Positions 38,157 to 47,577 of a stretch of DNA of 64,000 nt are shown piece by piece. The stretch comes from Allorhizobium borbori (GTDB taxonomy: Bacteria; Pseudomonadota; Alphaproteobacteria; Rhizobiales; Rhizobiaceae): assembly GCF_014196535.1 (NCBI RefSeq), contig NZ_JACIDU010000019.1:1-64000 (forward strand). Direction: 5' to 3'. A program made the position numbers and the translations under genes. The notes beneath the pieces were generated by a model. The model did no database searches. It was not told the origin of the DNA and saw only the letters and a program-made list of their open reading frames with translations. Numbering within the stretch: the stretch's first letter is position 1; every line of letters starts with the position of its first letter.

Positions 38157-38205
38157 ACCCCGGCAATAACGGTGCTTAAAGGCAGCACCGCTCAATGACC
38201 GGGGT
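38157..38205 (-). terminator. Two-tier hairpin after gntR
   Basis: Outer arms ACCCCGG (38157-38163) and CCGGGGT (38199-38205) enclose inner arms CGGTGCT (38170-38176) and AGCACCG (38184-38190). On the minus strand it lies 7 bases after the gntR stop. There is no long T-run. Confidence 0.5.
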
Positions 38206-38211
38206 CAACCG

Positions 38212-38928
38212 TCAAATTTCCCCGCCGAAATGCTGGGCGTGGATCAGCAGACCTTTGCCGCCATGCTCGATATCGCGTGCGATGGCCGCAGCCGCGGCCT
38301 CGTCATCACGGGCACGCAATGCCTGAATGACCAGAACATGCGGATGCGGGTCCCAATCCGGCAGACCGCCATCGTAGAGATGCGAGATAATCGGCCCGCA
38401 ACGCACCCATAGACTTTCCACAATGTCATAAAGGATCGGCGACCCTGCGATACCGCACAGGGCGAGATGAAATTCCGTATTGAGATCAACGGCGTGAACG
38501 AAATCACTCTTGCGGTGACAGTCGGCGATTTCCTCCTGAATAGCCTCCAACGCATCGATTTCTTCCCTGCTGGCGCGTTTCGCAGCAAGCGCAGCAGCCC
38601 GGCCTTCAAGATCCATGCGGATGGTGCGGATTTCCAGAAGCTGCGCGAGCGTCAATGAGGGAACGACCGCCGTGCCACGCTGATCGAGCATCAGCGCTTT
38701 CTCGCTGACCAACCGCAACAGCGCCTCGCGCATCGGTGTGGCGCTGATGCCGAACCGGGCCGACATAGGCCGCAGGCGCAGGCGTTCCCCGGGGCGCAAC
38801 TGGCCACGCATCAAAGCTCCCCGCAAATCAAGATAGGCCCGTTCGCTGAGGTTTTCCTTCAGAATCGGGCGTACCCAATCCGCATTTTCCGGCAAACCTG
38901 CTTCATTTTGCTGGGGGGGCCTTGACAT
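38212..38928 (-). CDS. GntR/FCD-family regulator 1
   Basis: 238-residue repressor: winged helix at about residues 25-95 (GERLRLRPMSARFGISATPM, REALLRLVSEKALM) and an FCD effector domain with the usual Asp/His metal site (DLNTEFHLAL, and later His in ISHLYDGG and DPHPHVL). Such proteins usually sense small organic acids. It is divergent from the dehydrogenase-TPP-importer operon, with a perfect palindrome between, so it most likely represses that operon. The ATG at 38928 has GAGAGG upstream; a TTG at 38934 is the alternative. Confidence 0.9.
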   Translation of the reverse strand: MSRPPQQNEAGLPENADWVRPILKENLSERAYLDLRGALMRGQLRPGERLRLRPMSARFGISATPMREALLRLVSEKALMLDQRGTAVVPSLTLAQLLEIRTIRMDLEGRAAALAAKRASREEIDALEAIQEEIADCHRKSDFVHAVDLNTEFHLALCGIAGSPILYDIVESLWVRCGPIISHLYDGGLPDWDPHPHVLVIQALRARDDEAAAAAIARDIEHGGKGLLIHAQHFGGEI

Positions 38929-38945
38929 CGGCAACCTCTCGACTG

Positions 38946-38959
38946 TTTGTTATAACAAA
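38946..38959. promoter_or_regulatory. Candidate GntR operator
   Basis: TTTGTTATAACAAA is a perfect 14-bp palindrome 18 bases before the gntR start and 100 bases before the divergent operon. GntR-family sites are commonly short perfect palindromes with a central TATA or TAxxTA core. Confidence 0.65.
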
Positions 38960-39058
38960 TTACATATCACGATTTCCACCGACTGCGAAGCATAAATTGC
39001 AGCCGGGCAACAGGCGGGGAGGCCTGGGCGATCGGGATCAACAGGGAGGAGGCGCAGC

Positions 39059-40105
39059 ATGATTGCGCTGCGAAAAACCGCCGCCGCGTTCGGTGCGGAA
39101 CTGGTTCGCATGGCCGCGCCAGCCGTGCCATCGGCGGATAGCGTCATCATCGAGGTAGTCGCCACCGGCATTTGCGGCAGCGACGTCCATGCCTATGAGT
39201 GGACGCCCGGCTATGAATTCATGGCCGCACATCTTCCGCTGACGATCGGCCACGAGTTTTCCGGCATCGTGCGCAGTGTCGGCACTGCCGTGACCGAGAG
39301 AATGCCGGGTGAGCGTGTCGTCTGCTGGCCGACGATTGCCTGCACCCGCTGCACGGCATGCATGGCCGGACGCCTGCAGCACTGCCCCGAACGCAAGGTC
39401 ATCGGACTGCACCGCAACGGTGGCTTTGCCCGTTGCGTGGAAGTGCCCGCCCGCAACTGTTTTCGCGTTCCGGACGGCCTCGATCTCGAAACCGCGGCGC
39501 TTGCCGAGCCGCTTTCGATCGCCGTCAATGCCGTCGATGTGGCCGATATCGGCGAGGGGGACCGGGTCGTCGTGCTCGGCCCCGGACCCATCGGCCTTGG
39601 TGCCGCCTTGGTGGCAGCCCGGCGGGGTGCGCAGGTGCTGATAGCCGGTTTGAATGATACCGCCCGCCTGACCATCGCCCGCGATATGGGCATTGCCGGC
39701 GCCGTCGACATCGCAACGACATCGCTCGATAATGCGGTGAAAGCCGCTTTCGGCGACAAGGCAGACCGCGTGATCGAGGCGACCGGGATTGTCGACAGCA
39801 TCACCGATGGGCTGACCGTGTTGCGGCCGGGCGGCATCCTCACCGCCGCGGGCATCCACACGAAACCGCTCGAACTCGACCTGACCCGCTTCATCCGCGA
39901 AAAGAAGCAGCTTCGCGCCGCCCACGATACGACGCACGCTGCCTTTGAGGAAGCGATCAGCCTGCTCTCGGGCAACGCAGACAGCCTTGCCCGCATGATT
40001 ACCCACCGCAAACCGCTTGCCGAAGCAGCGGAAGCCTTTGCGCTCGCCCGCGCCCGGCAGGCCGTCAAGGTGATGCTGATACCCCCACAGGAGGAAGACC
40101 AATGA
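39059..40105 (+). CDS. Zinc-dependent alcohol/polyol dehydrogenase (MDR family)
   Basis: 348-residue medium-chain dehydrogenase. Catalytic zinc ligands are Cys39 (GICGSD), His65-Glu66 (GHEF) and the later Glu; the structural zinc site has Cys95, Cys98, Cys101 and Cys109. The nucleotide motif is LGPGPIGLG. It resembles threonine/sorbitol/butanediol dehydrogenases, so a secondary alcohol or vicinal diol is likely oxidised to a ketone. First gene of the GntR-controlled operon, overlapping the next by 4 bases. Confidence 0.9.
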   Translation: MIALRKTAAAFGAELVRMAAPAVPSADSVIIEVVATGICGSDVHAYEWTPGYEFMAAHLPLTIGHEFSGIVRSVGTAVTERMPGERVVCWPTIACTRCTACMAGRLQHCPERKVIGLHRNGGFARCVEVPARNCFRVPDGLDLETAALAEPLSIAVNAVDVADIGEGDRVVVLGPGPIGLGAALVAARRGAQVLIAGLNDTARLTIARDMGIAGAVDIATTSLDNAVKAAFGDKADRVIEATGIVDSITDGLTVLRPGGILTAAGIHTKPLELDLTRFIREKKQLRAAHDTTHAAFEEAISLLSGNADSLARMITHRKPLAEAAEAFALARARQAVKVMLIPPQEEDQ

Positions 40106-41103
40106 CCGAAACGACCCGCGCCGTCATTGCGGCCCGCCCCGGTGGCCCGGATGTGCTCGAAATCATCGAACGGCCGCGCCCTGTTCCCGGCGACGGAGAA
40201 CTTCTGGTGCGCGTTGGCGCCGCCGGTATCAACCGGCCGGACGTGATGCAGCGGCAGGGCAATTATCCGCCCCCGCCCGGCGCATCCGACGTGCTGGGAC
40301 TGGAACTCGCAGGCATGGTGGTCGCGGTCGGTCCCGGCGTCACCCGCTTCAAACCGGGCGACCGGCTGATGGCGCTCGTTCATTCCGGTGCCTATGCCGA
40401 ATGGGCCGTGGTGCAGGAGGCTTCCGCCCTGCCCGTTCCCGATGGCATGTCAATGATCGAGGCCGGTGCCTTTGCCGAGACTTATTTCACGGTCTGGAGC
40501 AACGTTTTCGAGCGCGCCGGGTTGAAACCGGGCGAAACGCTGCTCGTCCACGGTGGCACCTCGGGCATCGGGGCGACGGCGACGCTGCTCGCCAAGGCGC
40601 TCGGCTCGAGAGTCATCGTCACCGCCGGTTCGGACGAAAAATGCGCGGCAAGCCTCGCGCTCGGGGCCGACGCCGCCATCAACTACCGCACGCAGGATTT
40701 CGTGACCGCCGCCCGTGACCTGACGGACGGACGCGGCCCGGACGTAATCCTCGACATGGTCGGCGGCGACTACATCGCCCGCAATATCGAAGCTGTCGCC
40801 GTCGACGGTCGCATCGCCCAGATTGCCTTCCAGCAGGGATCGAAAGCGGAGGTGGATTTCCTGCCGCTTCTGATGAAGCGCGTCACCTTCACCGGCTCGA
40901 CGCTGCGCGCGCGACCGCTCGCCATGAAAGCGAAGCTGGCGCAGGCACTGGAAGAGCGTGTTTTGCCGCTGCTGGCGGCCGGTATTGCGCGGCCACCGAT
41001 CGATTCCACATTCCCGTTCGAGAAGGTGCGCGATGCCCACGCCCGCATGGATGCCGGTGCGCATGTCGGCAAGATCGTCCTCGTGATGGAGCCGACAGCA
41101 TGA
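40102..41103 (+). CDS. NAD(P)H quinone oxidoreductase-like enzyme (PIG3/QOR type)
   Basis: 333-residue zinc-free MDR enzyme: ARPGGPDVLEI, NRPDVMQRQGNYPPPPG and GGTSGIGATA are typical of the PIG3-like quinone oxidoreductase group. The zinc ligands of the previous enzyme are absent. Possible roles are reduction of a quinone or of an enone formed from a ring ketone. Overlaps of 4 bases at both ends couple it to the alcohol dehydrogenase and TPP enzyme genes. Confidence 0.88.
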   Translation: MTETTRAVIAARPGGPDVLEIIERPRPVPGDGELLVRVGAAGINRPDVMQRQGNYPPPPGASDVLGLELAGMVVAVGPGVTRFKPGDRLMALVHSGAYAEWAVVQEASALPVPDGMSMIEAGAFAETYFTVWSNVFERAGLKPGETLLVHGGTSGIGATATLLAKALGSRVIVTAGSDEKCAASLALGADAAINYRTQDFVTAARDLTDGRGPDVILDMVGGDYIARNIEAVAVDGRIAQIAFQQGSKAEVDFLPLLMKRVTFTGSTLRARPLAMKAKLAQALEERVLPLLAAGIARPPIDSTFPFEKVRDAHARMDAGAHVGKIVLVMEPTA

Positions 41104-42833
41104 ACACGATCTCCCGTATTCCCGCTGCGAACGCCACGGGCGCGCATCGTCTGGCCGCCGCCCTTCAGCGCCACGGCGTCAAGGAAATCTTCGGCCAGTC
41201 CATTCCCTCCGCGCTCTTCCTTGCCGCACCCGACTACGGTATCCGCCAGATCGGCTACCGCACGGAAAACGCCGGCGCGGCCATGGCCGACGCCTTCGCC
41301 CGCATTTCGGGCAAGGTGGCCGTGGTGACGGCCCAGAACGGCCCGGCGGCCACGCTGCTGGTACCCGGCCTTGCCGAAGCGCTGAAGGCCTCGATCCCGG
41401 TGGTTGCCATCGTGCAGGATGTCTCCCGCCGCTTCACGGACAAGAACGCCTTCCAGGAACTTGATCATTTCGCGCTGTTTCAGGGCGTGGCGAAGTGGGT
41501 GCGCCGTGTCGCCGACGCCGCTCGCATCGACGATTATGTGGACATGGCGTTCACGGCAGCGGCAACGGGCCGCGCCGGCCCTGCCGTTCTGCTCGTACCG
41601 CTCGACGTGCTGGACGAACACCCCGGTTTCGACCCCGCCGCGCCACACCGAAACGCCACGCTCGGCACCTTTCCACTCGATCGTGTCTCGGCAGATCCGT
41701 CCCGTATCGCCGAAGCGGCCGACCTGCTGGCCGCTTCCGCCCGCCCCATCGTGATTGCCGGCGGCGGCATTCATTCTTCGCAGGCATGGCGCGAACTTGC
41801 CGCACTTCAAGACCTCGGCCTGCCCGTTGCGACAACCGTCATGGGCAAGGGTGCAACTGATGAAACGCATCCGCTTTCGGTCGGCATCGCCGGTTATTTC
41901 ATGGCGCCGGGCGCGCGCGCCTCGCATCTGCGCGATCTCGTGACGGATGCGGATGTGGTGTTCCTCGTCGGCAATCGCACGAACCAGAACGGCACCGATA
42001 GCTGGTCGCTCTATCCAAAGGACGCCCGCTATATCCACCTCGATATCGACGGCAACGAGATCGGCCGCAATTTCGAGGCCTTGCGGCTTGCGGGCGATGC
42101 CAAACTGACGTTGACCGCGCTCGTGGCGGCGCTGAAGACCGGCGATCTTTCCGGTCTCGCCGCCCGCAGGCCGCAACTGGAAGAGAAGATCGCCGCCGCC
42201 CGTGCGGCCCATGCCGAAGACCTGCGCCGGCTGGTCGATATGGACGCCAAGCCGATCCGCCCCGAGCGCCTGATGGCCGACCTCGACTTGGTTCTGGCGC
42301 CGGAAACGATCACCGTCGCCGACGCCAGCTATTCCTCGATCTGGATCGCAAACGGGCTGACCGCCCGCAAGGCGGGGCAACGCTTTCTCACCCCGCGCGG
42401 GCTTGCCGGTCTCGGTTGGGGCCTGCCGTTTGCGCTCGGTGCGAAGGTGGCGCGGCCTGACGCACCGGTCGTCTGCCTGACGGGCGACGGCGGTTTCGGC
42501 CATGTCTGGGGCGAGCTGGAAACGGCGCGGCGCATGAAGCTGCCGGTCGTCGTCATCGTGCTCAACAACCAGATCCTCGGCTACCAGAAACATGCCGAAC
42601 TCAGCTTGTTCGGCGGGTTCACCGATGTCTGCCATTTCGAACCGGTGGATCATGCCGCGATTGCGCGGGCAACAGGCTGCGCGGGCGTGCGGATCGAAAA
42701 TCCGGCCGATTTTCTGCCGGCGCTGAAGGCGGCACTCGCGTCGGATGCCGTGACCGTTCTCGATGTCGTCACCGACGAGCGGGCCCATCCGCCGATCACC
42801 TCTTTCGAGGGCAGGGAGGCTCTCGACTACTGA
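41100..42833 (+). CDS. Thiamine-diphosphate enzyme, acetolactate-synthase-like
   Basis: 577-residue enzyme with the three domains of the pyruvate oxidase/decarboxylase group. Catalytic Glu56 (YRTENAGAAMADAFARISG), a central domain (about 195-330), and the ThDP/metal motif from GDGGFG (about 462) to LNN (about 490) are intact. It is not a typical biosynthetic IlvB, since no small subunit is nearby. In this operon it may cleave a diketone or decarboxylate a 2-oxo acid. Cyclohexane-1,2-dione hydrolase, a known ThDP enzyme opening an alicyclic ring, is one relative to consider. Substrate unproven. Confidence 0.85.
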   Translation: MNTISRIPAANATGAHRLAAALQRHGVKEIFGQSIPSALFLAAPDYGIRQIGYRTENAGAAMADAFARISGKVAVVTAQNGPAATLLVPGLAEALKASIPVVAIVQDVSRRFTDKNAFQELDHFALFQGVAKWVRRVADAARIDDYVDMAFTAAATGRAGPAVLLVPLDVLDEHPGFDPAAPHRNATLGTFPLDRVSADPSRIAEAADLLAASARPIVIAGGGIHSSQAWRELAALQDLGLPVATTVMGKGATDETHPLSVGIAGYFMAPGARASHLRDLVTDADVVFLVGNRTNQNGTDSWSLYPKDARYIHLDIDGNEIGRNFEALRLAGDAKLTLTALVAALKTGDLSGLAARRPQLEEKIAAARAAHAEDLRRLVDMDAKPIRPERLMADLDLVLAPETITVADASYSSIWIANGLTARKAGQRFLTPRGLAGLGWGLPFALGAKVARPDAPVVCLTGDGGFGHVWGELETARRMKLPVVVIVLNNQILGYQKHAELSLFGGFTDVCHFEPVDHAAIARATGCAGVRIENPADFLPALKAALASDAVTVLDVVTDERAHPPITSFEGREALDY

Positions 42834-42871
42834 CCATTTCAACGCTTGCGACCGTTCCAAGGGAGGAAAAC

Positions 42872-44074
42872 ATGAAACTGTCGTCTTTGCTGAAAGCTAC
42901 CACCGCCGCCGTGTTTCTGACGGCTGGCGCCGCCCATGCCGATGTCAAGATCGGCTCGCTCTATCCGTTCAGCGGCCAGCTTGCGCTTCTTGGGGAGGAA
43001 AGCGCGCGCGGTCTGGAAATCGCCGTCGATGAACTGAACGCCAAGGGCGGCATCCAGGGCGAGAAGATCGTTCTGGTGCGCGGTGACGCCGTGGACAACA
43101 ATCAGGCCATCGGCGAGGCCCGCCGGCTGATCTCGCTCGAAAAGGTCGCCGCGATCTTCGGTTCCTATTCCTCCGCCCGCTCGATTGCCGCAAGCCAGGT
43201 GGCCGAGCTTTCCGGCATTCCCTATTTCGAACTCGGCGCGGTGGCCGACGAAGTGACGGGCCGCGGGCTGAAATATCTCTTCCGCACCAATCCCTACGCC
43301 CTGCACATGGGCGAGATGATCATCGACATGACGGTGAAGAAGGTTGCGCCGGCACTCGGCAAGAAGCCGGAAGACCTGAAGGTCGGCATCATCTATGAGG
43401 ATTCGAGCTACGGCACCTCGGTTTCGAACCACCAGAAGGAATTCGCCAAGAAAGCGGGACTGAACGTCGTCGTTTCCTCCGGCTATCCGTCGAACACGGT
43501 CGACATGTCATCGCTGGTGCTCGAACTCAAGCAGGCGGGCGTAGATGTGGTGCTCCAGACGGCCTACCAGAACGATGCAGTTCTCTTTCTCCAGCAGGCT
43601 GGCGAACAGGGCTTCAAGCCCGGTGCAGTGATCGGCGGCGGCGGCGGTTACTCCACCCAGCCGACGGCGGACGCCGTGGGCCACGACAAGATCGAGGGCG
43701 TGCTCGACGTCGATTTCACCCAGTATCTCGTCAACACCAAGGCGACGCCCGGCCTTGAAGGCTTTGTGGAGGCCTACAAGAAAAAGTATGGCATTTCCCC
43801 CCGCTCCGGTCACTCGCTGACCAACTACATGGGCTCGAAGGCCATCCTCGAGGCGCTCGACAAGGCCAAGGGTTTCGAACCCGACACCATCGTCGAGGCA
43901 GCGAAGGCGATCGACATTGCCGACGGCACGACCGCAACGGGCTATGGCATCAAGTTCGGCGCGAACAACCAGAACGATCGCGCCAAGATGATGGGCATGC
44001 AGTGGCAGGGCGGCAAGCTCGTCGCCGTTTACCCGGATGAGGCCGCTACGGCACCGATGAAGATCGGCAAGTAA
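42872..44074 (+). CDS. Periplasmic substrate-binding protein of Liv importer 2
   Basis: 400-residue type I binding protein. Signal peptide MKLSSLLKATTAAVFLTAGA-AHA, mature start DVKIGSLYPFSGQLALLGEE. FPYSSARSIAASQVAELSGI-type segments and SVLEALDKAKGF-type helices mark the HAAT class. It is longer than importer 1's protein and probably binds a carboxylate related to the operon's dehydrogenases. GGGAGG precedes the ATG. A 12-bp hairpin follows the stop. Confidence 0.9.
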   Translation: MKLSSLLKATTAAVFLTAGAAHADVKIGSLYPFSGQLALLGEESARGLEIAVDELNAKGGIQGEKIVLVRGDAVDNNQAIGEARRLISLEKVAAIFGSYSSARSIAASQVAELSGIPYFELGAVADEVTGRGLKYLFRTNPYALHMGEMIIDMTVKKVAPALGKKPEDLKVGIIYEDSSYGTSVSNHQKEFAKKAGLNVVVSSGYPSNTVDMSSLVLELKQAGVDVVLQTAYQNDAVLFLQQAGEQGFKPGAVIGGGGGYSTQPTADAVGHDKIEGVLDVDFTQYLVNTKATPGLEGFVEAYKKKYGISPRSGHSLTNYMGSKAILEALDKAKGFEPDTIVEAAKAIDIADGTTATGYGIKFGANNQNDRAKMMGMQWQGGKLVAVYPDEAATAPMKIGK

Positions 44075-44080
44075 GGCCCG

Positions 44081-44114
44081 CGACCGGGCGGCCTCACCCC
44101 GCGCCGCCCGGTCG
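44081..44114 (+). repeat. Intercistronic hairpin after binding-protein gene 2
   Basis: CGACCGGGCGGC (44081-44092) and GCCGCCCGGTCG (44103-44114) pair perfectly over 12 bp around a 10-base loop, 6 bases after the stop. Same placement as the hairpins in the other two Liv operons. Confidence 0.75.
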
Positions 44115-44171
44115 ATCATCTCCAACCCTTGCGAAGGACATTTCCTTCGCTGGAACCGGCTGCGAGGCGTG

Positions 44172-45059
44172 ATGGAAACTTTTCTGCAAGTGCTTGCCAA
44201 CGGTCTGATGCTCGGCGCGCTGTTCGCCATTGTCAGCATAGGCCTGACCCTGATCTTCGGCATCGTCAAGGTCGTCAACTTCGCCCATGGCGAATTCCTG
44301 ATGATCGGGATGTACCTGACCTTCGTGGTGACCGGCTGGCTCGGCATTCACCCGCTCTATACAATCGTCATCGTCGCACCGCTGCTGTTCCTCGCAGGTG
44401 CGGCCACGCAGCGCTTCATCATCCAGCCGCTGATGAGCGCCCGCGACGACCATATCCAGATTTTCGCCACCGTCGGCCTGTCAACGGCGCTGATCAATCT
44501 CGCGCTGCTCATCTTCGGCGCGGATATCGCCAATACGCCCTCGGGCGGATTGCGCACGCCGGTCGAAATCGGCCCCGTGCGCGTCCTGTCCGGACAGTTG
44601 TTCATTCTGATTGCCGCAATTGCGCTCGTCATCGGCCTGCGTCTCTTCCTGCAAAAGACGCAGACAGGACGCGCGATCCGCGCCGTCGCCCAGAACCGTG
44701 CCGCCGCCCAGCTCATGGGCATCAACGTCAACCGCATCTACGTGCTGACCTTCGGCATCGGTGCGGCCTGCGTCGGTCTCGCCGCTACGCTGATTGCGCC
44801 CCTTTATCCGACCTCTCCGAACATCGGCACCTACTTCGTGCTGACGGCCTTCGTGGTCGTGGTGCTGGGGGGCCTCGGCTCCATCGGTGGTGCCTTTGTC
44901 GGTGCCATGGTCATCGGGCTGATCGACAGTTTCTCCGGTTTCTACATCGGATCCGATCTCAGAGAAGTCGCCGTCTTCGGCGTGTTCCTGCTGATCCTCA
45001 TCCTGAAGCCGTCCGGCCTTTTCGGCAAAAGCCTCAACCTCTCTCACGTATCGCCATGA
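44172..45059 (+). CDS. LivH-type permease, importer 2
   Basis: 295-residue permease with about eight membrane segments; GLMLGALFAIVSIGLTLIFG, VKVVNFAHGEFLMIGMYL and VVLGGLGSIGGAFVGA are standard LivH segments. ATG 44172 directly follows a GTG (44169) that could also start. It overlaps the next gene by 4 bases. Confidence 0.92.
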   Translation: METFLQVLANGLMLGALFAIVSIGLTLIFGIVKVVNFAHGEFLMIGMYLTFVVTGWLGIHPLYTIVIVAPLLFLAGAATQRFIIQPLMSARDDHIQIFATVGLSTALINLALLIFGADIANTPSGGLRTPVEIGPVRVLSGQLFILIAAIALVIGLRLFLQKTQTGRAIRAVAQNRAAAQLMGINVNRIYVLTFGIGAACVGLAATLIAPLYPTSPNIGTYFVLTAFVVVVLGGLGSIGGAFVGAMVIGLIDSFSGFYIGSDLREVAVFGVFLLILILKPSGLFGKSLNLSHVSP

Positions 45060-46885
45060 GGAAGCCCATGACAGATACCACCGCCGCAAGCCTCGCCGCC
45101 CCGGCCGCCGACAAGCCAGCCGCCGGCCGGCCTCGCCGCAACCTGATCGCGCTTGTCCTGTTCCTGGCCGCGATATTCCTCGTTCCGGTCGCCATCGGTG
45201 ATCAGTTCGTCTATCACGTCTTCATCACCATCTGCCTGTTCGCCGGTCTTTCGACCGCGTGGAACATCGTCGGCGGCTTTGCCGGCCAGCTCTCGCTCGG
45301 CCATGCCATCTTCTACGGCATCGGTGCCTATGCCGGCATCATCCTGATGAACATGGGCATTTCACCCTGGATCGGCATGTTCGCCGGGGCAGCGGTCGCC
45401 GTTGTTGCCGCCATCGTCATCTCCTATCCGTGTTTCCGCCTCAAGGGACCGTTCTTCGCGCTCGCCACCATCGCCTTTCTGGAAGTGTTCCGCGTTCTGG
45501 CGCTGCATTTCTCCGGTTTGACCGGCGGCGCCACCGGTCTGATGATCCCGCTGAAACTCGGCTGGGAATGGATGGTATTCCGGGAGCGCCTGCCCGCTCT
45601 TGTCATCGTCTATGGCATGATGCTGGTGTCGCTCGCCGCTGCCTGGTGGATCCGCTCTCACCGCCTCGGCTTTTATCTCGTCGCGACCCGCGAGCGTGAA
45701 AGCGCGGCCCAGGCGGCGGGCGTCTCCACCGTCAAGGTGCGGCTCATCGCGGTATCGGTGTCGGCAGCGCTCTGCGCCATGTTCGGCACCTTCCATGCCA
45801 TGTACCTGACCTTCATCGAGCCTGCGGCGATGTTCTCGCTGACGACATCGATCCAAATCGCCATGTTTGCGCTTATCGGCGGCATCGGAACGGTGTTCGG
45901 CCCGCTGATCGGCGCGGTCTTCCTCGTGCCGGTTTCCGAACTGGCGCGCGGCTGGCTCGGCGCTCATGCGCTCGGCCTGCACGGCTTCGTCTATGGCATC
46001 GTGCTCGTGCTCGTGGTTCTCTTCATGCCGAACGGGCTGATGGGCGCGATGAAACGCATGTTCGGCAAGGCCGAGCCGGAACGCGGCGTTCAGGCGGCCT
46101 CCGTTGCCGCGACGCCGCGTGCTTCGGAACGGCCCGCCATCGGTCATGAAATCATGGTTGCCGACCATCTGGACAAGCATTTCGGCGGCCTGCATGTCAC
46201 CAACGATGTGAGTTTCAGCCTGAAGGAGGGCGAGATCCTCGCCCTGATCGGCCCGAACGGCGCTGGCAAGACCACGGTCTTCAACATGCTCTCCGGCTTC
46301 CTGACGCCGGACAGTGGCGGCGTGAAGGTGCGCGACGCCGCCGGGAACTTCGTCTCGCCGACGACCCCGGGTGATTTCGCCGCCATCGGTGTCGGCCGCA
46401 CCTTCCAGATCGTTCAGCCCTTCGCAGCCATGACGGTGGAGGAAAACATCATGGTCGGCGCCTTCCATCGCTTCCACGATGTCGGCGATGCCCGCGAAGC
46501 CGCCCGCGAAACAGCGCACCGCATGGGTCTCGGCCCATGGCTGAACGCCGAAGCAAGAGGACTGACCATCGGCGGCCTGAAGCGGCTGGAAGTCGCCCGC
46601 GTCATGGCCATGCAGCCCCGCATCCTGCTGCTGGACGAAGTGATGGCCGGTATTAACCAGACCGATGTACGCCGCGCCATCGACCTGATGCTGTCGATCC
46701 GCGACACGGGCGTATCGATCATCGCCATCGAACACGTCATGCAGGCGGTCATGTCGCTCTCTGACCGGGTGATCGTGCTGAACTCCGGCCAGATCATCGC
46801 CGAAGGCAAGCCGCAGGATGTGGTGCGCGATCCCACCGTGATCGAGGCCTATCTCGGAAAGGAATTCACCCATGCTCACGCTTGA
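45056..46885 (+). CDS. LivM-LivG fusion: permease joined to ATPase, importer 2
   Basis: 609-residue fusion. Residues about 25-335 are a LivM permease (GLSTAWNIVGGFAGQLSLGH, RERESAAQAAGVSTVKVRLI, GGIGTVFGPLIGAVFL). After an Ala-rich linker (about 345-365), residues 365-609 form a LivG ATPase with Walker A GPNGAGKTT, the group motif IGVGRTFQIVQPF and Walker B ILLLDEVMAGI, where Val replaces the usual Pro of DEP. The signature reads LTIGGLKRLE, a degenerate form. The other two Liv systems here keep the genes separate. The frame is intact throughout, so this is a real fusion. ATG 45056 overlaps the livH stop. Confidence 0.92.
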   Translation: MRKPMTDTTAASLAAPAADKPAAGRPRRNLIALVLFLAAIFLVPVAIGDQFVYHVFITICLFAGLSTAWNIVGGFAGQLSLGHAIFYGIGAYAGIILMNMGISPWIGMFAGAAVAVVAAIVISYPCFRLKGPFFALATIAFLEVFRVLALHFSGLTGGATGLMIPLKLGWEWMVFRERLPALVIVYGMMLVSLAAAWWIRSHRLGFYLVATRERESAAQAAGVSTVKVRLIAVSVSAALCAMFGTFHAMYLTFIEPAAMFSLTTSIQIAMFALIGGIGTVFGPLIGAVFLVPVSELARGWLGAHALGLHGFVYGIVLVLVVLFMPNGLMGAMKRMFGKAEPERGVQAASVAATPRASERPAIGHEIMVADHLDKHFGGLHVTNDVSFSLKEGEILALIGPNGAGKTTVFNMLSGFLTPDSGGVKVRDAAGNFVSPTTPGDFAAIGVGRTFQIVQPFAAMTVEENIMVGAFHRFHDVGDAREAARETAHRMGLGPWLNAEARGLTIGGLKRLEVARVMAMQPRILLLDEVMAGINQTDVRRAIDLMLSIRDTGVSIIAIEHVMQAVMSLSDRVIVLNSGQIIAEGKPQDVVRDPTVIEAYLGKEFTHAHA

Positions 46886-47576
46886 GAACATCCATGCCGG
46901 CTACGGCGCGACCACTATCCTCCAGGACGTTTCTCTCCATGTCACCGCCGGCGAGGTGGTGACCATTGTTGGCGCAAACGGCGCGGGCAAGACAACGACG
47001 CTGCGCACCATCGCCGGACTGATCCGGCCATCCTCGGGCAAGATCACTTTCGAAGGCGAGGACATCACGAAGCTTTCCGCGCATGAGACGGTCGAACTCG
47101 GCGTGACCCTCATCCCCGAAGGACGACAGCTCTTCTCCGACATGACGGTGCTCGAAAACCTGCTGATGGGCTCCTACCGCAAGGCGGCCCGTGCCGCCCA
47201 GCACGACACGCTGGATTATGTCCTCTCCCTTTTTCCGCGCGTGAAGGAGCGTCTGGCCCAGAACGCCGGCTCCCTTTCCGGCGGCGAGCAGCAGATGGTG
47301 GCGATTGCGCGCGGCATGATGGCGAAACCGAAATTGCTGATGTTCGACGAGCCCTCGCTCGGCCTTGCGCCGATCATCGTGCAGCAGGTGTTCGAGGTGA
47401 TCGACACCATCGTGAAAACCGGCGCGACTGTGCTCATCGTCGAACAGAACGTGTTCCACACGCTGAAGGCTGCCGACCGCGGCTATGTGCTGGAAAACGG
47501 AGAGATCGTTCTGACCGACGATGCCGAGGCGCTGCTGAGCAACGATCACGTAAGACAGGCCTATCTGGGAATCTGA
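46872..47576 (+). CDS. LivF-type ATPase, importer 2
   Basis: 234-residue ATP-binding subunit with Walker A GANGAGKTT, LGVTLIPEGRQLFSDMTV, signature LSGGEQQMVAIARGMM and Walker B LLMFDEPSLGL. It overlaps the end of the fusion gene by 14 bases and completes importer 2. Confidence 0.93.
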   Translation: MLTLENIHAGYGATTILQDVSLHVTAGEVVTIVGANGAGKTTTLRTIAGLIRPSSGKITFEGEDITKLSAHETVELGVTLIPEGRQLFSDMTVLENLLMGSYRKAARAAQHDTLDYVLSLFPRVKERLAQNAGSLSGGEQQMVAIARGMMAKPKLLMFDEPSLGLAPIIVQQVFEVIDTIVKTGATVLIVEQNVFHTLKAADRGYVLENGEIVLTDDAEALLSNDHVRQAYLGI

Positions 47577-47577
47577 C

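Noticed and set aside
40770-42860. Very long open frame (about 696 codons) on the minus strand
   Set aside because: It lies antisense to the quinone reductase and TPP genes, has no family features, and results from high GC codon bias in real genes.
44129-45055. N-terminal extension of the LivM-LivG frame through the livH gene
   Set aside because: The extra residues are an out-of-frame reading of livH; the true start is the ATG overlapping the livH stop.
45362-46891. Open frame of about 509 codons on the minus strand
   Set aside because: Antisense shadow of the LivM-LivG fusion; rich in His, Arg and Asp and without recognisable motifs.
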